A stretch of DNA of 6,965 bases from CAZUDI01 sp964618975 (GCA_964618975.1 CAZUDI010000101.1:1-6965); one strand, 5' to 3'; positions 1-6,262 are shown, counted from the first letter of the stretch. Translations and numbers: made by a program. The notes: generated by a model from the letters alone, not told the origin.

Positions 1-1
1 G

Positions 2-1462
2 GGCTCCAAGCGCCTCAAGGCCCTCGTGCTCGACGGGAAACAGCGGGTCAAGGTCTACAACCGGCCGCTTATGCAGGAACTCAGCCGCAAGTGCAACTGG
101 TGGGTGAATCTCCAGCCGCCGCATTTCCCGGGGGCGAGCCTCGGATATTCGGGTTCCCTGCTGGGGATTATCCCGACCCAGATGGCCATCGACGGCCTGC
201 TCTATAAACTCATGCTCAAGGAGTGGGGCACCGGGGCCATGAACCGCATGTCCATCGGCATGGGTGACTCGCCCCTGAAGAACTGGGGCGGGTCCACCAA
301 AGATTTCGGGGTGCGCCGCGCTCGGACTGTCGATCCCGATCTCATACGCGAGGTGGAGCGCGAGAAGTACCACTGCTACTCCTGCCCGCTGGGCTGCGGG
401 GGAATCTGCTCCCTCAAGGGGGAGTACGCCGAGACGCATAAGCCCGAGTACGAGACCGTGCTGGCCCTGGGAGGGCTGTGCATGAACGAGGATGCGGACA
501 GCATCTTCTACCTCAACGAGGTCCTCAACCGCGCCGGCATGGACACGATCTCGGCCGGGGGCACGGCGGCCTTTGCCATCGAGTGTTTCGAAAACGGTAT
601 CCTCACCCGCGAGGACACCGGCGGGCTGGAGCTCACCTGGGGTAATTCCGAGGCCATTATCGCCCTCATCAAGCAGATGATCGCGCGTGAGGGTCTGGGC
701 GACATCCTCGCCGACGGCACGAAAATGGCGGCGCAGAGGATCGGCAGGGGCTCCGAACGCTTCGCCATTCACGCCGGCGGGCAAGAGCCGGCCATGCACG
801 ACGGGCGCAACGATCCGGGCTTCAACCTGCATTACAGCGTCGAACCCACCCCGGGGCGGCATACCATCGGATCTCAGCTCTATTATGAGATGTTCCACCT
901 CTGGAAGCGGGTCAAAGGCCTGCCCAAGATCAGGATGTTCTACCTCAAGGACGAGAAGTACACCCTCGACCGGGACAAGTCCCAGGCGGCGGCGGCCTGC
1001 AGCATGTATATGAACCTGGCCAACTCCGCGGGACTATGTCTGTTCGGCCTGTTCCTGGGGGTGGAGCGCATCCCGGTTTTCGAGTGGCTCAACGCCGCCA
1101 CGGGCTGGAACAAGACCCCCGAGCAGTATATGGAGATCGGCGCGCGTATCCAGACGCTCAAACAGGCCTTCAATGTCCGGCAGGGGGTGGATCCGGCCTC
1201 GTACAAGATGCATGCGCGGGCCCTGGGGCGCCCGCCCCTGGAGCACGGGCCCAACAAGGGCCGCAGCGTGGAGATCGAAAGGATGATGCACGACTATTGG
1301 GAGATCATGGGCTGGGACCCCCTGAGTGGCAGACCCACCCCCGAGAGTCTGCTCCGGATGGGGATCGAGGATGTCTGGGAAGATTCCCAAGAGGACGTCA
1401 GGGCACCGAGACGGCGGGCCCGGGCTGAAGAATTCCTCGAGATCCCTGACAGCGATATCTGA
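2..1462 (+). CDS. Aldehyde:ferredoxin oxidoreductase (AOR) family protein, 5'-truncated by the window edge
   Basis: This is the C-terminal 486 residues of a tungsten/molybdopterin oxidoreductase of the AOR family, whose members are usually about 600 residues. The frame is open to the window edge, and the first visible residues (GSKRLKALVLDG) match the family's GSKNLKAI segment, so the GTG at 26 is not the true start. Numbered from that GTG, the [4Fe-4S] ligands are C117, C120 and C124 (CYSCPLGC), with the distal fourth cysteine C338 in SAGLCLF. The pterin-binding DxxGL(C/D)-type motifs appear as NRAGMD (169-174) and NSAGLC (333-338), both with Asn at the first position. PEYETVLALGG and the C-terminal GWDPLSGRPTPESLLRMGIEDV region are also typical. 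The known family reaction is aldehyde to carboxylate with ferredoxin reduction, in the cytoplasm. Other branches, such as BamB of benzoyl-CoA reductase, share the fold, so the substrate is open. The polyferredoxin gene follows after 15 bases, implying one operon and one complex. Confidence 0.93.
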   Translation, partial: GSKRLKALVLDGKQRVKVYNRPLMQELSRKCNWWVNLQPPHFPGASLGYSGSLLGIIPTQMAIDGLLYKLMLKEWGTGAMNRMSIGMGDSPLKNWGGSTKDFGVRRARTVDPDLIREVEREKYHCYSCPLGCGGICSLKGEYAETHKPEYETVLALGGLCMNEDADSIFYLNEVLNRAGMDTISAGGTAAFAIECFENGILTREDTGGLELTWGNSEAIIALIKQMIAREGLGDILADGTKMAAQRIGRGSERFAIHAGGQEPAMHDGRNDPGFNLHYSVEPTPGRHTIGSQLYYEMFHLWKRVKGLPKIRMFYLKDEKYTLDRDKSQAAAACSMYMNLANSAGLCLFGLFLGVERIPVFEWLNAATGWNKTPEQYMEIGARIQTLKQAFNVRQGVDPASYKMHARALGRPPLEHGPNKGRSVEIERMMHDYWEIMGWDPLSGRPTPESLLRMGIEDVWEDSQEDVRAPRRRARAEEFLEIPDSDI

Positions 1463-1477
1463 TGCCAGGAGGATGGA

Positions 1478-1948
1478 ATGCCATACATGATAACCGAGGC
1501 ATGTAACGGGTGCGGGGCCTGTGCGCGGATCTGTCCGGTAGAGGCCATTACCGGGAATAAGAAGCAGATGCATGTCATCGACCAGGGCCTCTGTATCGAG
1601 TGCGGGGTCTGTGGCCGGGTCTGCGCCCAGGGCGGGGTGCTCTGCGGGGTGATGGGCGCGGACGGCACCTTCTGCGCCCATGCGGATCAGACCCCCCTCA
1701 GTGACGGCAAGCCGCGGCTTTTCCTGCGCCGCTCCGAGTGGCGCAAACCGGCCTTCAACATCAAGGCCTGCACCGCGTGCGGCATCTGTGTGGAGGCCTG
1801 TCCGGTGGGCTGTCTCAGTCTGCAGATCGTGGCAGGAACGAGTTCTCCCGACACCTTCCCCTATCTGAAAGACAAAAAGGCCTGCATCGCCTGTGGCTTC
1901 TGTGCCGACGAGTGCCCCATGGATGCGGTCGAGATGCGCACCACCTGA
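1478..1948 (+). CDS. Polyferredoxin with four [4Fe-4S] motifs, probable electron-transfer partner of the AOR
   Basis: This 156-residue protein carries four CxxCxxCxxxC motifs: C9/12/15/19, C39/42/45/49, C98/101/104/108 and C136/139/142/146. The first, third and fourth end in CP; the second ends in CA, so it lacks the usual proline. The motifs form two bacterial-type 2[4Fe-4S] modules joined by a linker of about 48 residues with extra cysteines (C56, C66); C112 is another. No signal peptide or membrane segment is visible, so it should be cytoplasmic. An AGGAGGA ribosome site at 1467-1473 fixes the ATG. The gene lies between the AOR gene and the 164-residue protein, with gaps of 15 and 10 bases. 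Size and cluster count resemble the small Fe-S subunits that accompany AOR-type enzymes, such as AorA of Aromatoleum or BamC. The likely role is carrying electrons from the tungsten enzyme to an acceptor. The exact partner is inferred from position. Confidence 0.92.
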   Translation: MPYMITEACNGCGACARICPVEAITGNKKQMHVIDQGLCIECGVCGRVCAQGGVLCGVMGADGTFCAHADQTPLSDGKPRLFLRRSEWRKPAFNIKACTACGICVEACPVGCLSLQIVAGTSSPDTFPYLKDKKACIACGFCADECPMDAVEMRTT

Positions 1949-1958
1949 AGGGGGTCTT

Positions 1959-2453
1959 ATGCCCAGGCTTGGATTCCGAATGGACGAGGTCATGGTGGGC
2001 ACGCATACCTTCCGCGGCCCCCGGGCACAGGAAGGCGTGCTGCCGCTGCAGTTCACCCTCAGCTGGGGGGCGGACAGCCTCCTGAGGTTCCTCAATCCCC
2101 AAGGCGGCGGCTTTCTTCTGAGCGAGGCGCGCGGGGTGATGACGGTGGGCGGACTGGTGGACAAGGCGGACTGTACCGGGAGCCTGCACATGCTCTACTT
2201 CAGCGAGCGCAAGATCCGCTACACCCTGGATTTCAGCGATGACCAGGGCCGGCCCTATCGTTACGTGGGCGAAAAGCGCAATATCTGGCCCTGGAACCTG
2301 CACCGGACCCACGTGACGTGCTACGGTACGATCATTGAAGTCGACAGCGGGGAGCTCGTCTCCGAATCGACGGTCTACTTTCCCTACCGGGAGCTGATTC
2401 CCTTCATGCTGTCGGCCCGGCTGCGTCTCAAGGGGGCCTTCGACTACCCCTGA
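1959..2453 (+). CDS. 164-residue accessory-domain protein, resembling a module of GMC/cholesterol-oxidase-like proteins
   Basis: The ATG at 1959 is chosen because an AAGGGGG ribosome site sits at 1948-1954, overlapping the last base of the ferredoxin stop; in-frame starts further upstream would lie inside the ferredoxin gene. The protein has no cofactor motif, signal peptide or membrane helix. Its makeup suggests a beta-rich fold: a FRMDEVMVGTHTF start, then WGADSLLRFLNP (36-47), a Gly-rich turn, GSLHMLYFSERKIRYTLDF (74-92), DDQGRPYRYVGEKRNI (94-109), PWNLHRTHVTCYGTI (111-125) and a C-terminal LIPFMLSARL. From memory these phrases recur in accessory regions of large GMC or cholesterol-oxidase-like bacterial proteins. 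They also weakly echo the first 100 residues of the GMC protein at 3920, where 'YRIRGSDTRGEPLVLEG' parallels 'IRYTLDFSDDQGRPYRYVGE'. A substrate-binding or presenting role is inferred, not shown. It probably ends the AOR operon. No gene name is justified. Confidence 0.8.
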   Translation: MPRLGFRMDEVMVGTHTFRGPRAQEGVLPLQFTLSWGADSLLRFLNPQGGGFLLSEARGVMTVGGLVDKADCTGSLHMLYFSERKIRYTLDFSDDQGRPYRYVGEKRNIWPWNLHRTHVTCYGTIIEVDSGELVSESTVYFPYRELIPFMLSARLRLKGAFDYP

Positions 2454-2457
2454 GGTG

Positions 2458-2503
2458 GCGGGCGCCTGTCCCCCCGCTTGCCAGGTAACGCTTGACAGGC
2501 AAG
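2458..2503 (+). other. Overlapping short hairpins between the 164-residue gene and the palindrome
   Basis: Three mutually exclusive stems can be drawn just after the stop at 2453: GCGGG (2458-2462) with CCCGC (2473-2477); CCTGTC (2465-2470) with GACAGG (2494-2499); and CTTGCC (2477-2482) with GGCAAG (2498-2503). The last two would use bases of the -35 element or the first bases of the large palindrome. None is followed by a T-run, so none is a standard intrinsic terminator. They could shape read-through transcripts, or they may be chance structure in GC-rich DNA. Confidence 0.3.
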
Positions 2504-2520
2504 GTGGTCCCTGGTATGGG
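2492..2520 (+). promoter_or_regulatory. Sigma70-type promoter driving the TetR-family gene
   Basis: A perfect TTGACA -35 box (2492-2497) is followed after exactly 17 bases by TATGGG (2515-2520), preceded by the TGn extended -10 signal (TGG at 2512-2514). The -10 alone matches only three of six consensus bases; the ideal -35, ideal spacing and extended -10 carry the call. Transcription would start near 2527, which is the centre of the 58-bp palindrome, about 52 bases before the ATG at 2579. A repressor bound to the palindrome would cover the -10 and the start site, which fits autoregulation. The mirror-image TATGGG on the minus strand has no matching -35 (CACCGA), so the promoter looks one-directional. 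Confidence 0.65.
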
Positions 2521-2556
2521 ACTGACTAGTCAGTCCCATACCAGGGACCACCTTGC
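2499..2556. repeat. Perfect 58-bp palindrome, probable TetR-family operator
   Basis: Base-by-base pairing from the centre (2527/2528) outwards is unbroken for 29 pairs, from 2499 to 2556, with no spacer; the next pair (2498 G, 2557 G) fails. The core GACTGACTAGTCAGTC (2520-2535) has the length and symmetry of a typical TetR-dimer site. Each arm also contains a smaller inverted repeat, GTCCC/GGGAC, at 2507-2522 and 2533-2548, so more than one dimer might bind. It lies 23 bases before the TetR-family start codon and overlaps that gene's promoter. The perfect symmetry is read directly; the operator role is inferred from position. It is not a standard terminator because no T-tract follows either arm. 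Confidence 0.85.
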
Positions 2557-2578
2557 GTCGGTGCGCGGGGGAGGGGGC

Positions 2579-3574
2579 ATGACGCACTCAAAGGATCTTT
2601 TCCATGAGCTGTTCGGCGGAAAGAGGGCCCCCCTGTATGCCGAGGTGGGCGCCTACTTCTTTCCCGACGGGGGGTTCGACGAGGGTGCCCTGCGTGCAAC
2701 GCTCAGGGACATCTTCGATCAGATCCGGCAGGGTTACCCCGCACAGGACCAGTTCCGCGCGCCGGCCGAGGCCTTTCTCAGGGAGCACCTGAGGCGCGTG
2801 AGCGACTACCTGGATGAGAAGGGGATGTCTCAGGCTATGCCCCTGGTGTTTCGCACGGCCCTCAGCGAGGGGGTAAGGGCCGGCCTGGCAGAGATTTCAC
2901 TCCCGGCGCAGGCGCTGGAACGCGCGTTGGCGCACGTTTCAGCGCCTGCGCCGGGGGCTGGCGGGGTGAGGGGCAGTCTGGACGCCATGCGCGGCAAGAT
3001 CATGGACGCCGCGCTGACGGTTTTTGCCCGCGACGGATACCACCGGGCGACCATGGATGCCGTGGCCACCCTGGCGGGGGTGGGCAAGGGATCGGTATAC
3101 CGGTACTTCAAGGGCAAGGAAGATCTGCTGCACACCCTGATCATCGAGCGTTGCCAGTCCATCCTGGCCGGTATCAACCAGGTGCTTTCCGAGGGCGACG
3201 ACCTCATCGAACAGGTGCTGGAGGCGGTGCGGCTCTGGATGGAATTCATCGCCGGCAATCAGGAGCTCTACGGTCTGATCCAGAACGAGGTCATGGTGCA
3301 CGGGGCGAGCCTGCGGGATGTCTTCTTCGATCATCTGCGGCAGAGCCTGCCCATGATCAAGGAGCGCGTCATCGCGCTCAACCGGGATGCACGTATCCGT
3401 ATGGACAACCTCAATTTCGACAGCGCCTTCTACGGCATCTTCGGGTTTATCGACGGGGTGTACTACAAATGGCTGCGTTACGGAAGGACCTATGATTTTA
3501 CGGACGAGATCCCGGTGGTACAGGACGTGCTTCTGTACGGGTTCGTGGGGGAGGGCCTCCCGCACCCGGGGTGA
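2579..3574 (+). CDS. TetR/AcrR-family transcriptional regulator with an N-terminal extension
   Basis: The protein is 331 residues, against about 190-230 for the family. The ATG at 2579 is chosen because a G/A-rich ribosome site (GGGGAGGGGG) precedes it; a longer reading from 2492 would translate the promoter and palindrome. The TetR_N helix-turn-helix is at about 136-184: RGKIMDAALTVFARDGY, then TMDAVATLAGVGKGSVYRYF (158-177) with the recognition helix, then KGKEDLLHTLI. The C-terminal ligand/dimer region runs from about 185 to 331, is mostly helical, and includes FYGIFGFIDGVYYKWLRYG (284-302). Residues 1-135 form a charged, apparently helical segment (for example ALRATLRDIFDQIRQ at 37-51) ending in an Ala/Pro/Gly-rich linker (121-131). 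I do not recognise this extension. A shorter product from GTG 2966 or ATG 2987 is possible, but neither has a good ribosome site. The likely target is the 58-bp palindrome just upstream; the ligand is unknown. Confidence 0.9.
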   Translation: MTHSKDLFHELFGGKRAPLYAEVGAYFFPDGGFDEGALRATLRDIFDQIRQGYPAQDQFRAPAEAFLREHLRRVSDYLDEKGMSQAMPLVFRTALSEGVRAGLAEISLPAQALERALAHVSAPAPGAGGVRGSLDAMRGKIMDAALTVFARDGYHRATMDAVATLAGVGKGSVYRYFKGKEDLLHTLIIERCQSILAGINQVLSEGDDLIEQVLEAVRLWMEFIAGNQELYGLIQNEVMVHGASLRDVFFDHLRQSLPMIKERVIALNRDARIRMDNLNFDSAFYGIFGFIDGVYYKWLRYGRTYDFTDEIPVVQDVLLYGFVGEGLPHPG

Positions 3575-3620
3575 GGAACTGGTCTCGTTGTTGCAGACAG
3601 GGTTGGGCGGGAGGTCTGGC

Positions 3621-3656
3621 AGTGACCATGCCTGTTGTGCACATGGGGTACTGACC
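3621..3656. promoter_or_regulatory. Degenerate operator-like inverted repeat (tentative)
   Basis: ATGGGGTACTGACC at 3643-3656 resembles the palindrome's half-site TATGGGACTGACTAG, with a two-base insertion. An imperfect inverted partner, CAGTGACCATG, lies at about 3620-3630. The two halves are about 12 bases apart around a TGTGCACA-type centre. This could be a weak second site for the same regulator, upstream of the GMC gene. The match is short and gapped, so chance is a serious alternative. Confidence 0.2.
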
Positions 3657-3718
3657 GGAAGCTGATATGCGGGCCGGGGGTGACCCGGGTTTGTGTGGTC
3701 CGAAAGAGGAGGTCAGAA

Positions 3719-3898
3719 GTGCTTGTCATGCCATCGAAGTTTCGCCAGAGAAGGTATGCTATGGGTAAGCTTGAAACACGAGGAAGGATGAACCTCGCGA
3801 CCGCCAGGCTTCCGCCAGCCCCTATGCCGGGGCGGGTCCTGCCAGGGTGCCTCCCGCAAGACAGGACCCGGGCGACGGGGGGATCCCTTCTGTCGTAA
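3719..3898 (+). CDS. Possible 59-residue small ORF or leader peptide upstream of the GMC gene
   Basis: A GTG at 3719 is preceded by a near-perfect AGGAGGT ribosome site (3707-3713) with 5-base spacing, and the frame stays open to TAA at 3896-3898, 21 bases before the GMC start. The predicted peptide is basic at the start (KFRQRR, about residues 7-12) and Pro/Arg/Gly-rich later, with no signal peptide or recognised domain. The strong ribosome site is the main support. The composition looks like ordinary GC-rich non-coding sequence, and a 9-bp stem hairpin lies inside it. It could be a translated leader that couples or attenuates expression of the GMC gene, or nothing. No family is recognised. 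Confidence 0.25.
   Translation: MLVMPSKFRQRRYAMGKLETRGRMNLATARLPPAPMPGRVLPGCLPQDRTRATGGSLLS
3833..3870 (+). repeat. Hairpin with a 9-bp perfect stem in the GMC leader
   Basis: CGGGTCCTG (3833-3841) pairs perfectly with CAGGACCCG (3862-3870) across a 20-base loop, which can itself close through GGG (3845-3847) and CCC (3853-3855). A smaller GCCCC/GGGGC stem (3818-3822 with 3829-3833) abuts and competes for base 3833. Another weak stem, CCGGG/CCCGG, lies at 3674-3688. No T-run follows the 9-bp stem, so it is not a classical terminator. The rest of the 345-bp gap (3575-3919) shows no convincing promoter or RNA gene to my eye. A structured leader for the GMC message is the likeliest reading. Confidence 0.45.
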
Positions 3899-3919
3899 GA
3901 CGCCTTTGGGGGAACACGT

Positions 3920-6262
3920 ATGATGCGTCTGCAATTCGACCTGAGGCTCGTCGACGAGCTCAGGGGCACACTGGAGGGGCCACAGGGGCAGAAGCGGCCT
4001 TGCTCGGTGTGCCTGAGTGCGTTTGTGAGCCTGCCCGGAGGCCGGCTCAGGGGGGCGGGAAGGCTTGACATCCCGCTGGTGACAAACCACTCTCCGGTGA
4101 CGGTGGAAGGGCATCTTCACCCCTTTGCGATTTTCTACCGCATCCGCGGCAGTGACACGAGGGGAGAGCCGCTGGTGCTGGAGGGACAGCGGCCCCTGGC
4201 CGCACGCGGCGCTGGCCGGCACTTTTCCCTGGAGCTGGGGACTGAAGATTCCAAGGCGCGTGTAACGGGCCGGGCCCCCTTGGGAAGGCTGCTGCGTTCC
4301 CTCAGGCTCCGGGTGCGCCCGGGTGTGTCCGTTTCTCTCAGGGGCCCTGCGGCGCTCCCGCGGGCCCGCACGCTCCTGGCGCTCATCGAGGGCATCTTCT
4401 GGGACTGCGAGAACCGGGAGCCGGACCCGGCCACCCTGCTCGAGCGCCTGGGCCGGGACGTGCGCGGGTGGGGCGCCTACGGCCTGGTCGCGATCACGCT
4501 CGTGGCGGACCTCGTGGCCCTGCTGGGAACCGGGCGCACCCTGGTGCGGCTCGGCCCCTCTCAGCGCCAGGAACTCCTGGGGAGGCTGCTCGATGCCCGG
4601 GGGCTTGTGCGTCCGGGCCTGGGGGCGCTTTTGAGCGTGCCCTTCAAGCTCGCCTTTGCCGCCGCGCCCGAGGTGCACGCGCGGCTCGAGGTCCCCTACC
4701 GCAAGGATCCCCCCGCTCCCGAGCCGGCCCCGCGCTGGATGCAGCAGATCTTTGCCGCTAGTACCTTTGTCGCGGACGAGACCGTCGAGTGTGAGGTGGT
4801 TGTGGTGGGCACAGGCGCCGGGGGTGCCGTGGTGGCCAAGGAGCTGGCCGAAAGGGGGCATGCCGTGGCGCTGATCGAGGCCGGGGCTTTCCTCAGGCGG
4901 GAGGCCTTTACGGGCAACCCGCGCGACATGATGCCGCGCCTCTACCGCGCCAAGGGCGCCACCTTCTCGGTGGGCAATGTGCCCATCGTGCTGCCCATGG
5001 GCCGGGCCGTGGGCGGCAGCACGCTGATCAATTCCGCCACCTGCTTTCGCGCCCCGGAAGCGGTGCTCAATGCCTGGGCGGCCGCCGGGCTCACGGACTT
5101 CACGCCCGAAAAGATGGCCCCCTTCTACGAGCGCGTGGAGGGGATCATTCACGTGCAGGAGTGCGAGGAGCGCTACATCGGCCCCATCGGTGAGGTCATC
5201 CGGGAAGGCTGTCGGAGACTCGGGTACAGCTGCGGGCCGCTCAGACACAACACCATCGACTGTGATGGGCAGGGGGTGTGCACACAGGGCTGCCCCACGG
5301 ACGCCAAGCAATCCACCAATATCGCCTATGTCCCCAAGGCGCTTTCCTCCGGCGCCCAACTCTTCACGGGCTTCGAGGTGGAGGAGATCCTCACCGACGG
5401 GGAGCGCGCCGTGGGTGTGCGGGCCACAGGCCGATTCGATGACGGCCGCAGGGTGCGTTTGACCTGTCTGGCCCACGGTGTGGTACTGAGTTGCGGCAGC
5501 CTCATCACCCCGACGCTGATCCAGAAGAACCGTCTCGTGCGATCCAACCCCTGGATCGGCAGCAACCTCACCATCCATCCGGCGGCCTATGTGGGAGCCA
5601 TTTTTCCCGGGCGCATGATGAAGAACCACTGCAGCATCCCCCAGGGCTACATGATCGACGCCTTCCATGACGAGGGCATCATGTTCGAGGGCGCCACCGC
5701 CCCCTTCATGCTGCTTATGGCCCTCATGCCCGGTCTTGGCCGGGACTACGGCGCGATGGTCGATAGTTATCACCAACTGGGCATCTTCGGTTTCATGATC
5801 AAGGACACGGGCACCGGGTGGGTGCGGCCCGGAGTCGGGCAGGTGCCGCTCGTGATCTACAACCTGAGCCGCACCGATAGGCGGCGCCTGGTGCGGGCCA
5901 TGCGGATCCTGAGCGAGGTCTTCGTGGCGGCCGGGGCCCAGAGCCTCATCCTGCCGACCCTCGAACGCCCCCTGGTGCGCGACCCGCAGGCGCTGCCAGC
6001 GGCGCTTCAGCGCCGCTGGCAGGCGCGGGATTTCCTGCTGAGCGCCTACCACCCCGTGGGCAGCGCGCGGGTGGGGCTTTCCGCCCGCGATTCGGCCACC
6101 AGCCTGGACCATGAGTGCCACCGGGTACCCGGGCTCTTTGTGGTGGACGCCAGTAGCATCCCGGGTTCCCTGGGGGTGAACCCCCAGCTCACGATCATGG
6201 CCCTGGCCACACGGGCCGCCGAGCGGATTTCGCACCGGCTCGAGACCAGGGGGGCTCTGTAG
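3920..6262 (+). CDS. GMC-family FAD-dependent oxidoreductase, long-chain alcohol/sterol oxidase-like, three modules
   Basis: This 780-residue protein would oxidise an alcohol to an aldehyde or ketone using FAD. Residues 1-145 form a probable beta accessory domain. Residues 146-280 are mostly helical and resemble the region that precedes the flavin domain in fatty-alcohol oxidases. The GMC core starts with VVVVGTGAGG (G297, G299, G302) and the ribose-binding E320 in LIEAG. GRAVGGSTLINSATCF (361-376) is the GMC signature, and a Cys-rich CDGQGVCTQGCPTDAKQST (448-466) resembles the long-chain alcohol oxidase motif. The C-terminal catalytic pair is H711 (YHPVGSARVG) and N754 (GVNPQLTIMALATR). No signal peptide or clear membrane helix is visible, although 187-203 is hydrophobic. 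GGGGGA upstream supports ATG 3920; ATG 3923 is an alternative. GMC enzymes often use O2, but an AOR-bearing neighbourhood suggests a dehydrogenase with another acceptor. Substrate unknown; sterols, long-chain or aromatic alcohols are possible. Confidence 0.92.
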   Translation: MMRLQFDLRLVDELRGTLEGPQGQKRPCSVCLSAFVSLPGGRLRGAGRLDIPLVTNHSPVTVEGHLHPFAIFYRIRGSDTRGEPLVLEGQRPLAARGAGRHFSLELGTEDSKARVTGRAPLGRLLRSLRLRVRPGVSVSLRGPAALPRARTLLALIEGIFWDCENREPDPATLLERLGRDVRGWGAYGLVAITLVADLVALLGTGRTLVRLGPSQRQELLGRLLDARGLVRPGLGALLSVPFKLAFAAAPEVHARLEVPYRKDPPAPEPAPRWMQQIFAASTFVADETVECEVVVVGTGAGGAVVAKELAERGHAVALIEAGAFLRREAFTGNPRDMMPRLYRAKGATFSVGNVPIVLPMGRAVGGSTLINSATCFRAPEAVLNAWAAAGLTDFTPEKMAPFYERVEGIIHVQECEERYIGPIGEVIREGCRRLGYSCGPLRHNTIDCDGQGVCTQGCPTDAKQSTNIAYVPKALSSGAQLFTGFEVEEILTDGERAVGVRATGRFDDGRRVRLTCLAHGVVLSCGSLITPTLIQKNRLVRSNPWIGSNLTIHPAAYVGAIFPGRMMKNHCSIPQGYMIDAFHDEGIMFEGATAPFMLLMALMPGLGRDYGAMVDSYHQLGIFGFMIKDTGTGWVRPGVGQVPLVIYNLSRTDRRRLVRAMRILSEVFVAAGAQSLILPTLERPLVRDPQALPAALQRRWQARDFLLSAYHPVGSARVGLSARDSATSLDHECHRVPGLFVVDASSIPGSLGVNPQLTIMALATRAAERISHRLETRGAL
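5993..6022. repeat. Strong inverted repeat inside the GMC coding sequence
   Basis: CTGCCAGCGGCGCT (5993-6006) pairs with AGCGCCGCTGGCAG (6009-6022) over 14 unbroken base pairs around a two-base centre (TC). It encodes part of the segment ALPAALQRRWQARD, an apparently helical region just before the catalytic HPVG motif. Such a stable stem could slow ribosomes or affect mRNA stability. In GC-rich coding DNA it may also be incidental. Confidence 0.7.

Noticed and set aside
1034..2191. 385-codon open frame on the minus strand across the AOR, ferredoxin and 164-residue genes
   Set aside because: It overlaps three well-supported plus-strand genes and has no domain or plausible composition.
2499..2556. 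Intrinsic terminator for the upstream operon
   Set aside because: The stem is long but lacks a loop and a following T-tract, and it overlaps a promoter. A secondary effect on read-through RNA is kept as a finding instead.
2499..2556. MITE or insertion-sequence remnant
   Set aside because: There is no flanking target-site duplication, no internal sequence between the arms and no transposase nearby.
2492..2578. Longer TetR start at the TTG at 2492
   Set aside because: It would translate the -35 box and the palindrome, and no ribosome site precedes it; the ATG at 2579 has one.
6121..6132. 12-bp palindrome CCGGGTACCCGG
   Set aside because: It is short, lies inside coding sequence, and is of a type expected by chance in GC-rich DNA.
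6170..6187. 8-bp stem CTGGGGGT/ACCCCCAG near the end of the GMC gene
   Set aside because: It falls on codons of the conserved SLGVNPQ active-site motif, so the pairing is probably a by-product of protein conservation and GC-rich codon choice.
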